A stretch of DNA of 64,000 bases from Cranoglanis bouderius (lineage: Eukaryota > Chordata > Actinopteri > Siluriformes > Cranoglanididae), in contig CM042564.1 in NCBI GenBank assembly GCA_023630585.1, forward strand, positions 15,782,242 to 15,846,241, read 5' to 3'. Both the position numbers and the translations under genes were made by a program. Under the pieces are notes generated by a model. The model was not told where the DNA came from. It did not search any database and was given only the letters and a program-made list of their open reading frames with translations. Positions within the stretch are counted from its first letter, which is position 1, and each line of letters opens with the position of its first letter. This document shows positions 38,605 to 51,125 of the stretch, piece by piece.

Positions 38605-40092
38605 CTAGACAGACTTTCATTCTCTCCCTCTTTTCTGGCATTGACCTTGAATTTGTTATTATAAATGCCTTTAACTGCAGTGACCTGCTTTCCCTTAATT
38701 TTCCTTTAGGTCATCTATACCCTAAGCACTGAATTAATTCACAGCCACACACACACAGGCACAATTTTAAAAACTGTAGCTTGCTGAGCTTTACTTATAC
38801 AACAGAATATATAATAAGGCATATATAATAAGGCACATACGTATACAGCATACCTAAAGAAATACTCCAGCATTTTTTAACCTAATCTCAATCCATTGTA
38901 TCTGTTTAAGGGATTTCCCCCCACAATTTTCATTTTCCTTACATTTTCCGAAGCCCATCAATAAATGTTTGAAACACATGACTATATAGTATATGTAAAT
39001 TCAAAACTGTTACACTATATCAAGTCTTATGAAGGCTGTATTTATGAAATTTTATCCAGCTTTCCAATACAATAAAAAGCAATCTGCAGTTTACCTAAAA
39101 GTTCCATGCCTGATTAGATACATAAAAATACATTGCTACGAAAAACTACAGAAAAAAAACCCCACACATAATGGCTAACTCTGCCCTCTAAAAACGTAGT
39201 CGCATCTCTAAAAGGACAAATTATGCAGATTTAGAGTGACAACCTTTTACTGAAAAAAAAAAAAAATTCTACAAAAATATTTCTTTTGTATAAATGTGTA
39301 CAGGCTGAACGAACTGCCCTTATACTTTATTTATAATTGAGTTTCGAGTAAATGGGTTCACCCTTCTTCACTCCGCATTCCTTCAGGACTATTTCAAATA
39401 AATGCATAATAGCACAAAATTGCAGCATTTCAAAATCGTAGAAAAGACAGAACGTGATTTTAGTACTCCATTATATTTCAGTACACCACATACACACAGC
39501 AAACAGCAGAGTACGACACACAATTTGTGTATCCTAACAGACCTGAACACCTGAGTGGACCTGCTGAAGGTAGATAAAATGAGTGCATTAACACACGCAC
39601 TTAACAAAGGATCCCTTAAAAAAAAAAAATGTGGCACACTGGGTATCTAAATGAATGGTACTTGGTGGTAATAGTGGTAGGACGTTGGTTATAATAAATA
39701 ATTCTCAGCGTGAGTGGGATCAATGTAACACCGGAGGGCATCTCCTGCTCCATCGGTGATGAGGCATGTGACTCGAGAGCCAGTGAAACTTCCACATGAA
39801 AGGCTGCCTATAAAACCCATGCAACTAGAGCTTCGAATTGCAAGGCCACTTTATCCACGGGCTTAGGAGATCGGCGTTGGAATGGATTCCTCTTTTAAAG
39901 AGCAATTCTTCACCCCCAATTGCCTCTTCTATAAGACTGTGACATGTGGAGAATGAACAAGCGTATTTTCCACACTCCTATATCGGTCTGAGGGAATGGT
40001 TTTGTGCAGCGCGAACAAAAGACATTATGGTGCACTAGCGTATGCCGAAGTCAACTGCACTAATTAACAGGCGCGATATGTGTTTCACAGTA

Positions 40093-40095
<3 letters not shown>
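38603..40095. other. intron stretch without recognised feature
   Basis: AT-rich with several short A runs. No supported element. Confidence 0.5.

Positions 40096-40098
<3 letters not shown>

Positions 40099-40168
<70 letters not shown>
40099..40168. repeat. (CA)35 microsatellite
   Basis: Uninterrupted CA array with a degenerate CA-rich skirt to about 40250. Confidence 0.97.
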
Positions 40169-40170
<2 letters not shown>

Positions 40171-40874
40171 CATGCTTATACATATTCATGCACGCTTGCC
40201 TGGATTAAAACACAAACACACATATAAACACATACATGCACACACATGTCACACAGACTCACTCTGAATCCACCTGGCAATTTCTGAGCCTGTGGGAAGA
40301 ACTCATAATGAAAGCCAAAGATACAGCTCTACCTGTCATATTATCTTTCTATTGCTCAGAGGGGGGAAAAGGATTGGTGGACACACTGGTGCAGAAACAG
40401 ACACACACACACACATTCACAGACAGCAGTATAATCCGTCCATTCCAAGTTAATTGGTATGACTGATGAGGACAAATTGAAGCAGGATAAGGAAGCAGCA
40501 GCAAAACCATACAATAAAGTAATGACTGCGGTACAGAAAAAAAGAACCCGAAGGACATTTTCATTTTAAATTTAAAAATACTTTGACTGCGTACAGGAAC
40601 ATTCCCATCCACAGAGTAATATTGAATAATGTTCACTGTGCAAGGCTAAAAGCTATGCTATCAAGGGCATCAAGCTAGACCTGACTATAAGACCTCTGTG
40701 CTGAGTAAGCATAACCTTCATCGTCTCTGACATCCTTCTCTCACAGCTCTGATGAGGCATCTTCACTCTCCTCTGAGCTCTGACTCTGTATACAGCAGGA
40801 GCTTTGCTGTGGATGACAGATTGTTTGGAGCATCTGAGCAGTAGTCTGAGGGTATACACCGACCTATACACAAT

Positions 40875-40895
40875 CACACACACACACACACACAC
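40875..40895. repeat. short (CA)n microsatellite
   Basis: About 10 units. Confidence 0.9.
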
Positions 40896-41051
40896 GGACA
40901 CACAAAGGCACTTGCGCAAAGGACTGCTGGATATCAAAGTGTGGAGACCAGGTGTTGCCCACCAAAATGGCTTTGTTGTTGTTTTTTTTTAGTAAAGACA
41001 AAAGAAAGTCAAAGCAGACATGAACCATTTTTCTGCTGCTCCAAATGTCCC

Positions 41052-41054
<3 letters not shown>

Positions 41055-41115
<61 letters not shown>
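41055..41115. repeat. (CT)30 microsatellite
   Basis: Uninterrupted CT array. Confidence 0.97.
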
Positions 41116-41120
<5 letters not shown>

Positions 41121-41494
41121 CACCTTTATAAAGAACTGAATGGTACATAGATTCTATAAAAGATAGGGGATACATTAGTTTTAACTATCTGAGAACAAAC
41201 CCCACTAGTGAGAAAAATTCTATCTTACTCAATTTCCATTGACAAATGCCGATGGAGCCAGCACTGGTGCTGCTTCAGGAAACCAGCAAACCTTTTCAAC
41301 AACTGGCCCATATTTCCACCATTCCTATTACCATTTTACTTTTACTATTACTTACAGGGTCCTGGAGTGTATCATAACAGTAATGATATTTGTAACCAAG
41401 TTTTATTTCTGATTAAAAAAAGTCAGCCATTCCAACTCAAATCCCTCAGCATCTAAACACAGCACAAAAATATAGTCAGAAATAGTTATAGTTA

Positions 41495-41580
41495 TAGGTT
41501 CAAATCCTGGCACTACCAGTTTGCCATGGTTGGGTCCTTGAGTAAAACCCTTCAGCTCAGTTGTATCCTGATGGTAAGTC
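41495..41580 (+). mobile_element. tRNA-SINE fragment
   Basis: Box B-like GGTTCAAATCC at 41499, followed by TGGCACTACCAG, TTGGGTCCTTGAGTAAAACC and CTCAGTTGTATCCTG. Corresponds to the middle of the SINE at 8572-8757; box A and the 3' end are missing. Confidence 0.65.
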
Positions 41581-41649
41581 TTGGTTTTTAGCCAAATGAG
41601 CAAGTGTACTGGATTCTGTGTTATTTTACGTTATGTAAGATACTACAAT

Positions 41650-41865
41650 ATCCATCCAACTATTTTCCATACCACTTATCCTACACAGGGTTGCGTGGGA
41701 GACTGGAGCCTATCCCAGGAAACATTCACACACCCTTTCACACGCAGTTTGGAAAGGGCAATCAACCTACAATGCATGTCTTTGGACTGGGGGAGGAAAC
41801 CGGAGTACCCGGAGGAAAACTCCGAAGTGGGAGAACATGCAGGCTCCACGCACACAGGGCTGTAA
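41650..41865 (-). mobile_element. SINE-like dispersed repeat, reverse orientation
   Basis: TCCATCCAACTATTTTCCAT, CCACTTATCCTACACAGGGT, GGAGCCTATCCCAGG, CAATGCATGTCTTTGGACTG, GGAAACCGGAGTACCCGGAG and GCACACAGGGCTG. Same family as 20521-20815, missing the tRNA-like head. It lies 70 bp from another SINE fragment. Confidence 0.8.
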
Positions 41866-42214
41866 ATGTTTTACCGTTGTTTACTGTAAATTTCCACAGA
41901 ATTACTACAATTTACAGGCATTTTTTTTTTTTTTTTTTACAGTTCAGCAATCCCCTGACAGTTCTCCAGACAAGCTACATTTTATTGCTCGAATCAAATA
42001 GATTTTGCTGACTGAGAACCAGGAGTCTTTACAATTATAGAATGGTTCCAGATTATGCAGCGACATCAGCACTGGCATGTTGTCAGTAGGAAAGAGTTAA
42101 TGTGGACCCATGTCTGTACTTACAATCACACACACACACACACATACCCACAGATACTCATACATACACAGACAGTGTGCAATAAATTCTAAGGCGCCTC
42201 CCAGGGGAAGAAGA

Positions 42215-42216
<2 letters not shown>

Positions 42217-42268
<52 letters not shown>
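42217..42268. repeat. (CT)n microsatellite
   Basis: About 26 CT units. A short CA array lies at 42126-42144. Confidence 0.96.
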
Positions 42269-42270
<2 letters not shown>

Positions 42271-43640
42271 AATATGAGGTTAAAGTTTGTTAAGTCTTAT
42301 TACACATTTTATGGCACTCCAATACTGCAATGTTAAGGCCTCCATGGCAAATGTAATTCCTTCTCTTCCATAACCCGGGCCAGAAAAGCAACCTGGTCCC
42401 AAACTCTGGGAAGCGACAATGTTATCTATTAGTTCAGTACAAACGGATGTGTGCTAACTCACTTTGTGAGAAGTACAATACTGTACAATACTGACAGAAA
42501 GAGAAATGACTACAAAGAGAGCCAGCGAGGTCTTACCAGCTGGTAATTCATGTTCCTACCACTCTTTTAATGCATTTAAAATGAAATACAAGAAGAAACT
42601 TTGGCTGGGGTAGAAAGAAAAAATCATCCCTGTGGTTATAAATACATGTAAAATAATAAGAAAAGCCTTGTTAAACTAAAGGCTGCACTTTCTAATGCCC
42701 TGGTCTTCCTTACTTCACCCTGCTCTCCGTTTTCCCCATGTAATACTACTAATGGCAGCGTCACACTCCATACAGTCGCACAGATTTCCATTAATTGCTT
42801 TAATAGACCATGTAATCAGCCTGAATAAGGTCGAATGCTGGAAATCTACACTAGTTTGTACAGTTGTGATGGAACAGCACAGCATATTACATTTATGTAT
42901 CACCACATTACTGAATTGATAGCAGATTAATCATACATCACTATAGACACCAGGGTAATAGTATGATTTTTACAGTTAAATAAGGATAAAAATATATAAT
43001 AGCATCTGTGTCACCAGCTCGGCGTCAAATTTTCTGTCCAGATGGCACAAACACCTGGACATGATGCAGACCAACATGATCAGACAAATAAAATCCCTGA
43101 TTTTTTTTTTTTTTTTGGCAGGAAAAAATGTTTTAATAAAATCAGTTACATTTTACCAGCCATTAAGCAAACCCAGGGACAGGAATCAAGGGTATCAAAC
43201 TCCTTTCGGTTTTTTCAGTGAGCATTGCATATCAGATTCACTTTACTCAGTGCTTCAGTGAAACAGAAGTCAGACATCAGACATCTGAAACTCAAGACGG
43301 TTATAATCAGGGCAATCTGCCTTTCTTAATGATCTAGCTCTATGGTCACTGGGCAGGTGGGAGATGACGTGAGACCAATTTTACAATAAAGGTCTTTGGA
43401 ATAAGATCAATGACCCAACATCATATCATACAACAAAGAGCCGGATTATGATTATTTAGTAAAAAAAAAAAAAAAAAGCTTTAAAACTGATCAGGTCTTA
43501 CATATAATCATACATTTTTTAAAATATTTAAGTTCCCTTATGTTGGTTTGGGGTGAAACCAGTAGAAGACAGTAAATATCATTGGTGTTCTGCAAAAATT
43601 TCCACAAAGAGATGTTTGTTCACTGTCCAGAAACTGTTAT
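42269..43640. other. intron stretch without recognised feature
   Basis: No element supported. T run at 43099-43115 and A run at 43462-43477. Confidence 0.5.
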
Positions 43641-44180
43641 ATTTATGTCTTTAATGTGTTGAATACAGAAGGATTCATTTTGATGATCAATTTTTCCATA
43701 ACAGCAGCTCTGCCAATAAGTGCTGGGTGTAATGCAAATCACCGATTTATATAAATGTGCTCATTCCAATATGTTATTGTTTCTATAGTAACGACTTATA
43801 AAGGGACTTGTATAGCGAATGCTCAACATATACAGATTTTAAAAATGTGTAATCGTTGATATGGTATAGTTTTCTGTTATATATTCATGTAGAAGTTTTG
43901 AAGGAGTCTCTAGTGTCAGCTCTTTGTAACAGTCAGAGGTAGAGCTGTAGCTTTACGTTTTCTGACACAAAAGACTCTTCAGGATGGAAACTTTGTGCTT
44001 TCTGGTTTCTGGGGGACATGACAAGATCCATTTATTTTGTCTTATTAAGTTCAAGAGGAATAAGAGAAATAAAACACGTCTGGATTTTATGTTATTTGGA
44101 GAAAATAACCTTGTTAAGTCATTATTTTCCTATAACAGTATGCCCTGCTGTGTTTTATTCATTACTTAATGGGCTTAGTA
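43640..44180. mobile_element. probable non-autonomous dispersed DNA element
   Basis: ACAGCAGCTCTGCCAATAAG, TTATTGTTTCTATAGTAACG, AGGAGTCTCTAGTGTCAGCT, AACAGTCAGAGGTAGAGCTG, CTTCAGGATGGAAACTTTGT and TCCTATAACAGTATGCCCTG. I recognise this, from memory, as a repeat frequent in catfish sequences. The motif TTTTCCTATAACAG recurs at 48760. The frames inside are not protein-like. Confidence 0.5.
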
Positions 44181-45797
44181 ACACAAGTTACACAATTTCC
44201 TAAAAGCAGTGGGGATGGGGAGGGGATTGTTGTTAACCCCAGTGTACTCTTTTTGTATTATTTCTGCAATTATATGTTTATATGCAATTGAATATTTCCT
44301 ATCAAACTTCTGGTGTTTACCATTCACACAAAAAAACAAAACAAAAAAAAAAAAACAGAAAGATTTTTTAAAAATATAAGTTTAATTAAGGTGGTATGAA
44401 ATCGCATCATTGCTTATAGACCTCATTTGTCCTTTGGGCTGCTTGTTGAATTTTGTTGCCACACGATACATTTTTCTCTGCTATTTGTGTGTCCTACAGT
44501 ATACTATAGTATGGTTAGATATTCCTTCACTTGGTCTTCAGGGGGTTTGTGTCAGCAAAAACAGGCTTCTTTTTCTCTCCATAGCTCACAACAAAACACC
44601 AGTGCAGCAGTCAGCACTCCCTCACCCCTCTCCACAGTCGACAAAAAAAAAAAAAAAAAACACCGTACAGTAATTTACTGTAAATGCCCAGCCTGACCAC
44701 CTTTACTTAATGTGTATTCTGTTCAATGAGGCATGCAGCTGTCTAGGAAGCAACAAGGCCTCTTGTTACCTCTGGGAAGCAGACACAGCAATCAAAAGAG
44801 AGCACCTTGTAATTCAGTGTAATAAGCTGAAGGGGGGATAGTACTGTGATTACCAATCAGAAAGAAAAAGAGGGATAGAGACAAGAGAGCAAGGGTAGGG
44901 TTTTCTCATTCTCTCAGCCTTAGGCATCAACAATTCTGTCACCGTGAAGGGACATGAACTGATTGTGTAAGTTATATAATCCCACAGTGTCCTCACACTG
45001 GAGTATTAGTTAGAGTCTGTGATAATTAATTTAATCTGTTGAATTCTGGGATGTCTGCAGTATGTTTGGATGACTTAACCTTTTCCTCTATTATAATAGT
45101 TCCACTGACAAATTAATGGAAAACAAACGGCTTCTCTTTAATGTTCATGATAGCCTTCAGCCTACTTTATATGTTCATAGCATTGCACTTTGAATTCCTT
45201 ACTATATCTGCTCGCTAATATGGGTTACGGTAAATGATTGTTTGCATTTTTATGAAGTCTGTATTCATAATTCATTCTAACTCTTGCTTATAATTCTTTG
45301 TACTTGGGCAGAAATGCCATGTAAGCATTTTCATACACTCTAATATCTCCTCAAAATATCTCCAGCTAATATTTCCAACTATAATTACAACCTTTGTGAC
45401 ATACTGTAACATTAGTGTCACTTTTCTCCACAATGCTGAGTGTCTTACTGCATTACGGCTGTGACTGATAATGACACTGTACAGCATTTTATTAAGAATG
45501 ATAAGAAACAAAAGATTTTAATTGCCATCACAGAGTGCTTCAAGTGATTGACTTGAATTATTCATAATAAGCTGTAAAGCTGTATAATGTTTTTGTCGTT
45601 GCTGCTGTTATTTATTTTTCTTTACCTCAAGTGGAAACTTCCAATGAATTAGAACAAGAATTCTTAGTTATGGTTTGTCAAAAATATATCTGAAAAAATG
45701 TCAAAATGACATTATAAGCCACTGACATTAGTTTCTGTTAGCGATGTTTCAAATTACAAATAATTCAGACACATGACACGTCATATATATATATATA
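44181..45797. other. intron stretch without recognised feature
   Basis: A runs at 44345-44356 and 44642-44660; otherwise ordinary AT-rich DNA. Confidence 0.5.
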
Positions 45798-45799
45798 TA

Positions 45800-46615
45800 C
45801 AGTGCCCTCCACTAATATTGGCACCCTTGGTAAATATGAGCATATGGCTGTGAAAAATGTGTCTTTATTGTTTAACTTTTGACCTTTTGCTAAAACAAAT
45901 CACAAACATATTCTGCTCTCATGGACATCAAACAATTGCAAACAACACAGGGGTATAAATATGAGGTAACACATAGGCAAAGTCCCCTTAGTCATTCATA
46001 ACAATGGGTAAGACCAAGGAATATAGCTGTGATGTGCGGCAAAAGGTTGTTGAGCTTCACAAAATGGGAAGTTGCTATAATAAAATAGCACAAGCATTGA
46101 AAATGCCCATTTCCACCATCAGGGCAATAATTAAGAAGTTCCAGTCAACTGGAAATGTTATGAATCAACCTAGAACTGGACGTGTGTCTATATCGTCTGA
46201 ATGCACTGTGAAGATGATGGTTCAAGTGGCCGAAAAATCTCCAAGGATCACAGCTGGAGAAGTGCAGAAGTTAGTTGCGTCTTGGGGTCAGAAAGTCTCC
46301 AAAACTACAATCTGAAGTCGCCTACATCACCACAAGTTGTTTGGAAGGGCTTCAAGAAAAAAATCCTCTAAATTTGAAGGATCTGGAGAGATTCTGCATG
46401 GAGGAATGGTCTCAGATCCCTTGCCATGATCCCTTGTGCAAATATATATTTTTTTAAATCAACCTGTGTTTTGTTTTGCAATTGTTTGATATCCATGAGA
46501 GCAGAGTATGTTTGTGAATTCCTTTAACAAAAGAAAGGTTAAACAATAAAGACAATTTTTCACAGCCTTCTTTGCTCATATTTACCAAGGGTGCCAATAT
46601 TAGTGGAGGGCACTG
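45800..46615 (+). mobile_element. internally deleted Tc1-like element (816 bp)
   Basis: Perfect outer termini CAGTGCCCTCCACTAATATT and complement, flanked by TA on both sides, inserted at the edge of a short (TA)n run (45783-45799). Same family as 12874-14470, but the right arm leads straight from residues near the transposase C-terminus. The inner repeat copies are absent and the catalytic core is deleted. It could only move if transposase were supplied in trans. Confidence 0.96.
46004..46440 (+). pseudogene. truncated Tc1-like transposase, catalytic core deleted
   Basis: ATG at 46004 starts MGKTKEYSCDVRQKVVELHK and reads 103 codons through the paired-like DNA-binding region to KVSKTTI, then TGA at 46313-46315, where the intact family has Arg. 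After the stop the frame resumes with the conserved LHHHKLFGRASRK block, then jumps near 46365 to LKDLERFCMEEWSQIPCHD, near the C-terminus. All three catalytic residues (D, D, E) lie in the missing segment of roughly 150 codons. If translated, the N-terminal 103 residues could still bind terminal repeats and compete with active transposase; that is inference. Confidence 0.92.
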
Positions 46616-47260
46616 TATAGAGTGAGAGAGAAAGTTTCAGGAGGCAAGAGTAGAGTTGAGTGGAGTAAAATGAAATTAAAATATTAATGATCGTTCATAA
46701 ATGATTTGTACATAATAATTTGTGAATATGAGATACATGGAAGGTGTTACAACAAAAAGATCCAGTGAATAGTTGTGCTTTAATTGAATGAATGGAGCAT
46801 TGAAACGAGAGAACTGTCTTAATGAAAAGAGCTTCAGTAGGACTGTTTCATTGTGCTTGCATTTAATTTAATGAGCCTTAAGCCAGACAATTTAGCTTAT
46901 TTAATTGCTGTTCTATCATTGTTCTAAAGATACATTTGGTAATCTACAAGTGTAATTATGTAATATCTTCAGAATCTTTGTCTAAACTCGTCATACTTCT
47001 ATTTTCCACCTTTTTTACTACTACTACTACTTTTGGGTTTTTTTTGCATTGTTTATTGCAAATAGGTTTCATAGTGTATCAATTGTGTCATGTTTAACTT
47101 AGCAGTAGGAGGGGCTGAGAACAATGGCTCCATAGTACAACTACAAATTTAATGTACTTTGCCACACTTTTAAGGTTTTTATTTGACTCACCCTATTATC
47201 ACTACTACTACTTCTGTTACTACTACTATTACTATGAGGACTATTACTAGTACTACTTCT

Positions 47261-47261
<1 letters not shown>

Positions 47262-47290
<29 letters not shown>
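47262..47290. repeat. (AAGT)n microsatellite
   Basis: About 7 units, after a degenerate ACT-rich run (47200-47260). Confidence 0.95.
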
Positions 47291-47291
<1 letters not shown>

Positions 47292-47419
47292 TTATTTAGA
47301 AAGAAAGAAAAAGAAACTCAACAGACACAGATATCTACTTAAATAATCAAAAAGATAACATATAATAATATGTTTTGGGTTTCAATGTAAAACCTGTAAC
47401 ACTGGGCGCAGATTTACTA

Positions 47420-47445
47420 ACTACTACTACTACTACTACTACTAC

Positions 47446-47480
<35 letters not shown>
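47420..47480. repeat. (ACT)n(AAT)n compound microsatellite
   Basis: Trinucleotide array changing from ACT to AAT near 47446. Confidence 0.96.
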
Positions 47481-47482
<2 letters not shown>

Positions 47483-47500
47483 GACAGAAGCTTTGAGAAA

Positions 47501-48384
<884 letters not shown>

Positions 48385-48476
48385 CTTGGCCATCTGGGCC
48401 TGCACTCCATTAGCCTTCAGCGAGGCCACGGCTTTCTGTGCTGCAGCAGGACTGTCAAAATCCACAAAGCCATAAC
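48385..48476 (-). CDS. rbms3: rbms3 internal exon: C-terminal half of RRM1
   Basis: Seen: a 92-bp minus-strand exon reading YGFVDFDSPAAAQKAVASL and then KANGVQAQMAK. The acceptor is TGTGTAG before 48476 and the donor is AAG/GTAAAA at 48385/48384. Its first base pattern completes a Gly codon split with the upstream exon, giving RNP1 (KGYGFVDF) across the junction. The final AAG codon abuts CAA-CAG of the next exon in phase 0, so the spliced protein reads QAQMAK-QQEQDP as in the RBMS family. ASLKANG matches RBMS3 as I remember it, whereas RBMS1 has SALKASG. Oddity: the acceptor AG sits directly at the end of a roughly 79-bp (TG)n tract. A pyrimidine-rich stretch lies about 85-105 bases upstream of the AG, beyond the repeat. 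Skipping this exon alone would shift the frame. Confidence 0.95.

Positions 48477-48478
<2 letters not shown>

Positions 48479-48557
<79 letters not shown>
48479..48557. repeat. (AC)39 microsatellite at the rbms3 RRM1-exon acceptor
   Basis: Reads (TG)n on the transcribed strand and runs into the acceptor TAG. A pyrimidine-rich stretch (TTTTCTTCCCTCTGTCCCTT, 48580-48561 on minus) lies beyond it. Confidence 0.98.
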
Positions 48558-48558
<1 letters not shown>

Positions 48559-48689
48559 CAAGGGACAGAGGGAAGAAAACCAAATCTTACATCATTTTCT
48601 GTATAAAACTGAAGAAAATATCCAGTAGAGATGAAAAACAACGACATGTTGTCTTGATTAAAATAGAAATAGAAGGAAAAAAACACAAC

Positions 48690-48806
48690 GGCGCATGCTG
48701 TTACAGAAAAATTATCAATGATAAGATGGTGCAATGCTGTTGCCACCACAGAGTTGATTCTTTTCCTATAACAGAATGCCCCAAAGTGTTTTCTTTCTCT
48801 TAATTT
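48690..48806. mobile_element. fragment of a dispersed repeat
   Basis: CATGCTGTTACAGAAAAATT, GATAAGATGGTGCAATGCTG and TTTTCCTATAACAGAATGCC. It shares the TTTTCCTATAACAG block with 44127. Class unknown. Confidence 0.35.
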
Positions 48807-49626
48807 AATAGTGAATGACACATCATACTTTGTAACCATTCATAGTTATTTATAGTATCATTTAAGTTATAGTAGCTATAAACAGTTCCCTCACCAGCCT
48901 CTATTTTTTTTTCTCTGTGTCTAAAAAAAAACCCAACAACAACAACAAAAAAACAGAATGTCGTGTTAAAAAGAAACCGGAAAATACAAACTTCTCCATC
49001 TTGAACACTTTTTTGCAGAAAATGCACCCATCCATACCCCCCACACTTAAAGGTATATGAAACATCTGAAATGTCTACATTTGTATGTGCATTTGTGTGT
49101 GTCTGGAATATTTTAACAATTCTGATGTAGAGAGAGAGGAGTAACACAACTGTTACTATTTGCATAATTCTTTCATGTGTGCATTTGAGTGTGTGTAGGT
49201 TTGGGAATGTTTGTGGGGTCAGAGATGGGACACTTTCTTTTTAAAATTGTAAGCTTATCCATTGAAGATATCTTGAAAGTCAAACTCTCTCTCTCACCGT
49301 CTCTGTTTCTGTTTATCTTTCACAGACTCGGATAAAGAACTTTCATATTCAAATCTATTCTGGAAAAAAAAAAAAGAAAAAGAAAAAAAGCCAAACATTC
49401 AGTGTAGGAGTGTGTCTGCTGCTGTCTTGCTCTCTGTCTCTCAGTCTGCCTTCAACAAACTCAACAGCACGCTTAGCATCGAACATATGGTTTAGACGTT
49501 CATGAGTACAACACGTATACGTAGAGAGACAGAGAGAAGGAAAGAAAGCAATATGCAGATGGTTTATGTCTCTGTTTAGAGAACAATTTATGAGACTTGC
49601 AGATGATATGAAAGTCCTTAATAGTG

Positions 49627-49627
<1 letters not shown>
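48807..49627. other. intron stretch without recognised feature
   Basis: Nothing supported beyond short A-rich runs (48947-48955, 49360-49390). Confidence 0.5.

Positions 49628-49693
<66 letters not shown>
49628..49693. repeat. (GA)33 microsatellite
   Basis: Uninterrupted GA array. Confidence 0.97.
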
Positions 49694-49697
<4 letters not shown>

Positions 49698-49945
49698 CAT
49701 AGTGTGTCCAGAATGCCGCAAGCCGGAAGGACTGCTTCTGGTTAGTGAGAGCAGAGCACATTTCTGAGGTTGTTGACCTCCCAGGCATAACAGCGGTCAC
49801 CAGGAAGTTGGCAGGGACAGAAGGTCCAAGTTTAAGACTGCAGAGATGTGAATTCTACACACAATGATACCCCCGGTTTAAACCGCACAGAAATGAGCCA
49901 GAGAGAAACCAAAGCCTCAGCATAGAGAAAACAGACGTGTGTGTA

Positions 49946-49968
49946 CATGTGTGTGTGTGTGTGTGTGT
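49946..49968. repeat. (GT)n microsatellite
   Basis: About 11 units. Confidence 0.92.
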
Positions 49969-50125
49969 GAGACATTACACACCTGATATTTTAAAAGTTC
50001 CCTTTAGACAGATAGATTTCCTAATGAAAATTTTACATTAAAAATACAATATCATGAGTTGCTTCCAATATTCTGTCTCTTATCTCTATTCCAAAATCCC
50101 TTTTACTTGTAGAAAAATGGAGCAT

Positions 50126-50129
<4 letters not shown>

Positions 50130-50190
<61 letters not shown>
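50130..50190. repeat. (GA)30 microsatellite
   Basis: GA array ending 14 bp before the fold-back Tc1 element. Confidence 0.97.
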
Positions 50191-50193
<3 letters not shown>

Positions 50194-50204
50194 GAGTGTA
50201 TCTA

Positions 50205-51125
50205 CACTGCCCTCCACCAATATTGGCACCCTTGCTTGGTAAATATGAGCAAAGAAGGCTGTGAAAAATTGTCTTTATTGTTTAACCTTTTCATCTTTTG
50301 TTCAAAAAATTCACAAAAATACTCTGCTCTCATGGATATCAAACAATTGCAAACACAACACAGATTTATCAAAAAAATGATAGGTGTGCAACAGTTATAT
50401 CATATATCAATTATATCATATGAGAAAAATATATTTGAAGTATATTCCCACCGTTATTTTACATTTTTTTTAGTACACCTGGGTGACTAGGAACAGGAAA
50501 TTGTTCAACCATGACTTCCTGTTTCACAGGGCTATAAATATGTGCGTTGAAACAATATAGACACACGTCCAATTCCAGGTTGAGTCATAACATTTCCCAA
50601 TTGACTGGAACTTCTTAATTATTGCCCTGATGGTGGAAATGGGCATTTTCAATGCTTGTTCTATTTTCTTATAGCCACTTCCTATTTTGTGAAGCTCAAC
50701 AACCTTTTGCCGCACATCACGGCTATATTCCTTGTTCTTACCCATTGTTATGAATGACTAAGGGAATTTGGCCTATGTGTTACCTCATATTTATACCCCT
50801 GTGAAACAGGAAGTCATGGTTGAACAATTTCCTGTTCCTAGTCACCCAGGTGTACTAAAAAAAATGAAAAATATAAATGGGAATATACTTCAAATATATT
50901 TTTCTCATATGAATTCATGGGGGTGCCAATAATTTTTGCACACCTATATTTAACAAAGATTTTTTTTTTTTTTTTTATAAACCTGTGTTGTGTTCGCAAT
51001 TGTTTGATATCCATGAGAGCAGAGTATTTTTGTGAATTTTTTGAACAAAAGATCAAAAGGTTAAACAATAAAGACAATTTTCCACAGCCTTCTTTGCTCA
51101 TATTTACCAAGGGTGCCAATATTAA
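50205..51125. mobile_element. fold-back (inverted-duplicate) Tc1-like element
   Basis: Two arms, 50205-50541 and 50787-51125, are inverted copies of the same Tc1 5' region. Both run from GGCACCC..GGTAAATATGAGC through ACTCTGCTCTCATGGATATC and GTGACTAGGAACAGGAAATT to TTCACAGGG.TATAAATAT. Between them lie about 245 bp encoding the N-terminus of the transposase on the minus strand. The left outer end (CACTGCCCTCC after TA) is present; the right outer 15-18 bp are missing. The left arm has lost the inner TTGGCACCC copy, replaced by ATATCAT repeats. Same family as 12874-14470. Confidence 0.92.
50524..50745 (-). pseudogene. N-terminal Tc1-like transposase fragment
   Basis: ATG at 50745 starts MGKNKEYSRDVRQKVVELHK, followed by KMPISTIRAIIKKFQSIG. 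A frameshift near 50600 spoils the rest (KCYDSTWNW), and the fragment then runs into the inverted left arm. Only part of the DNA-binding domain remains; there is no catalytic domain. It sits between the two inverted arms. Confidence 0.9.

Noticed and set aside
47262..47290. Run of GTAAGT motifs resembling stacked splice donors
   Set aside because: It is an AAGT microsatellite on the strand opposite to rbms3.
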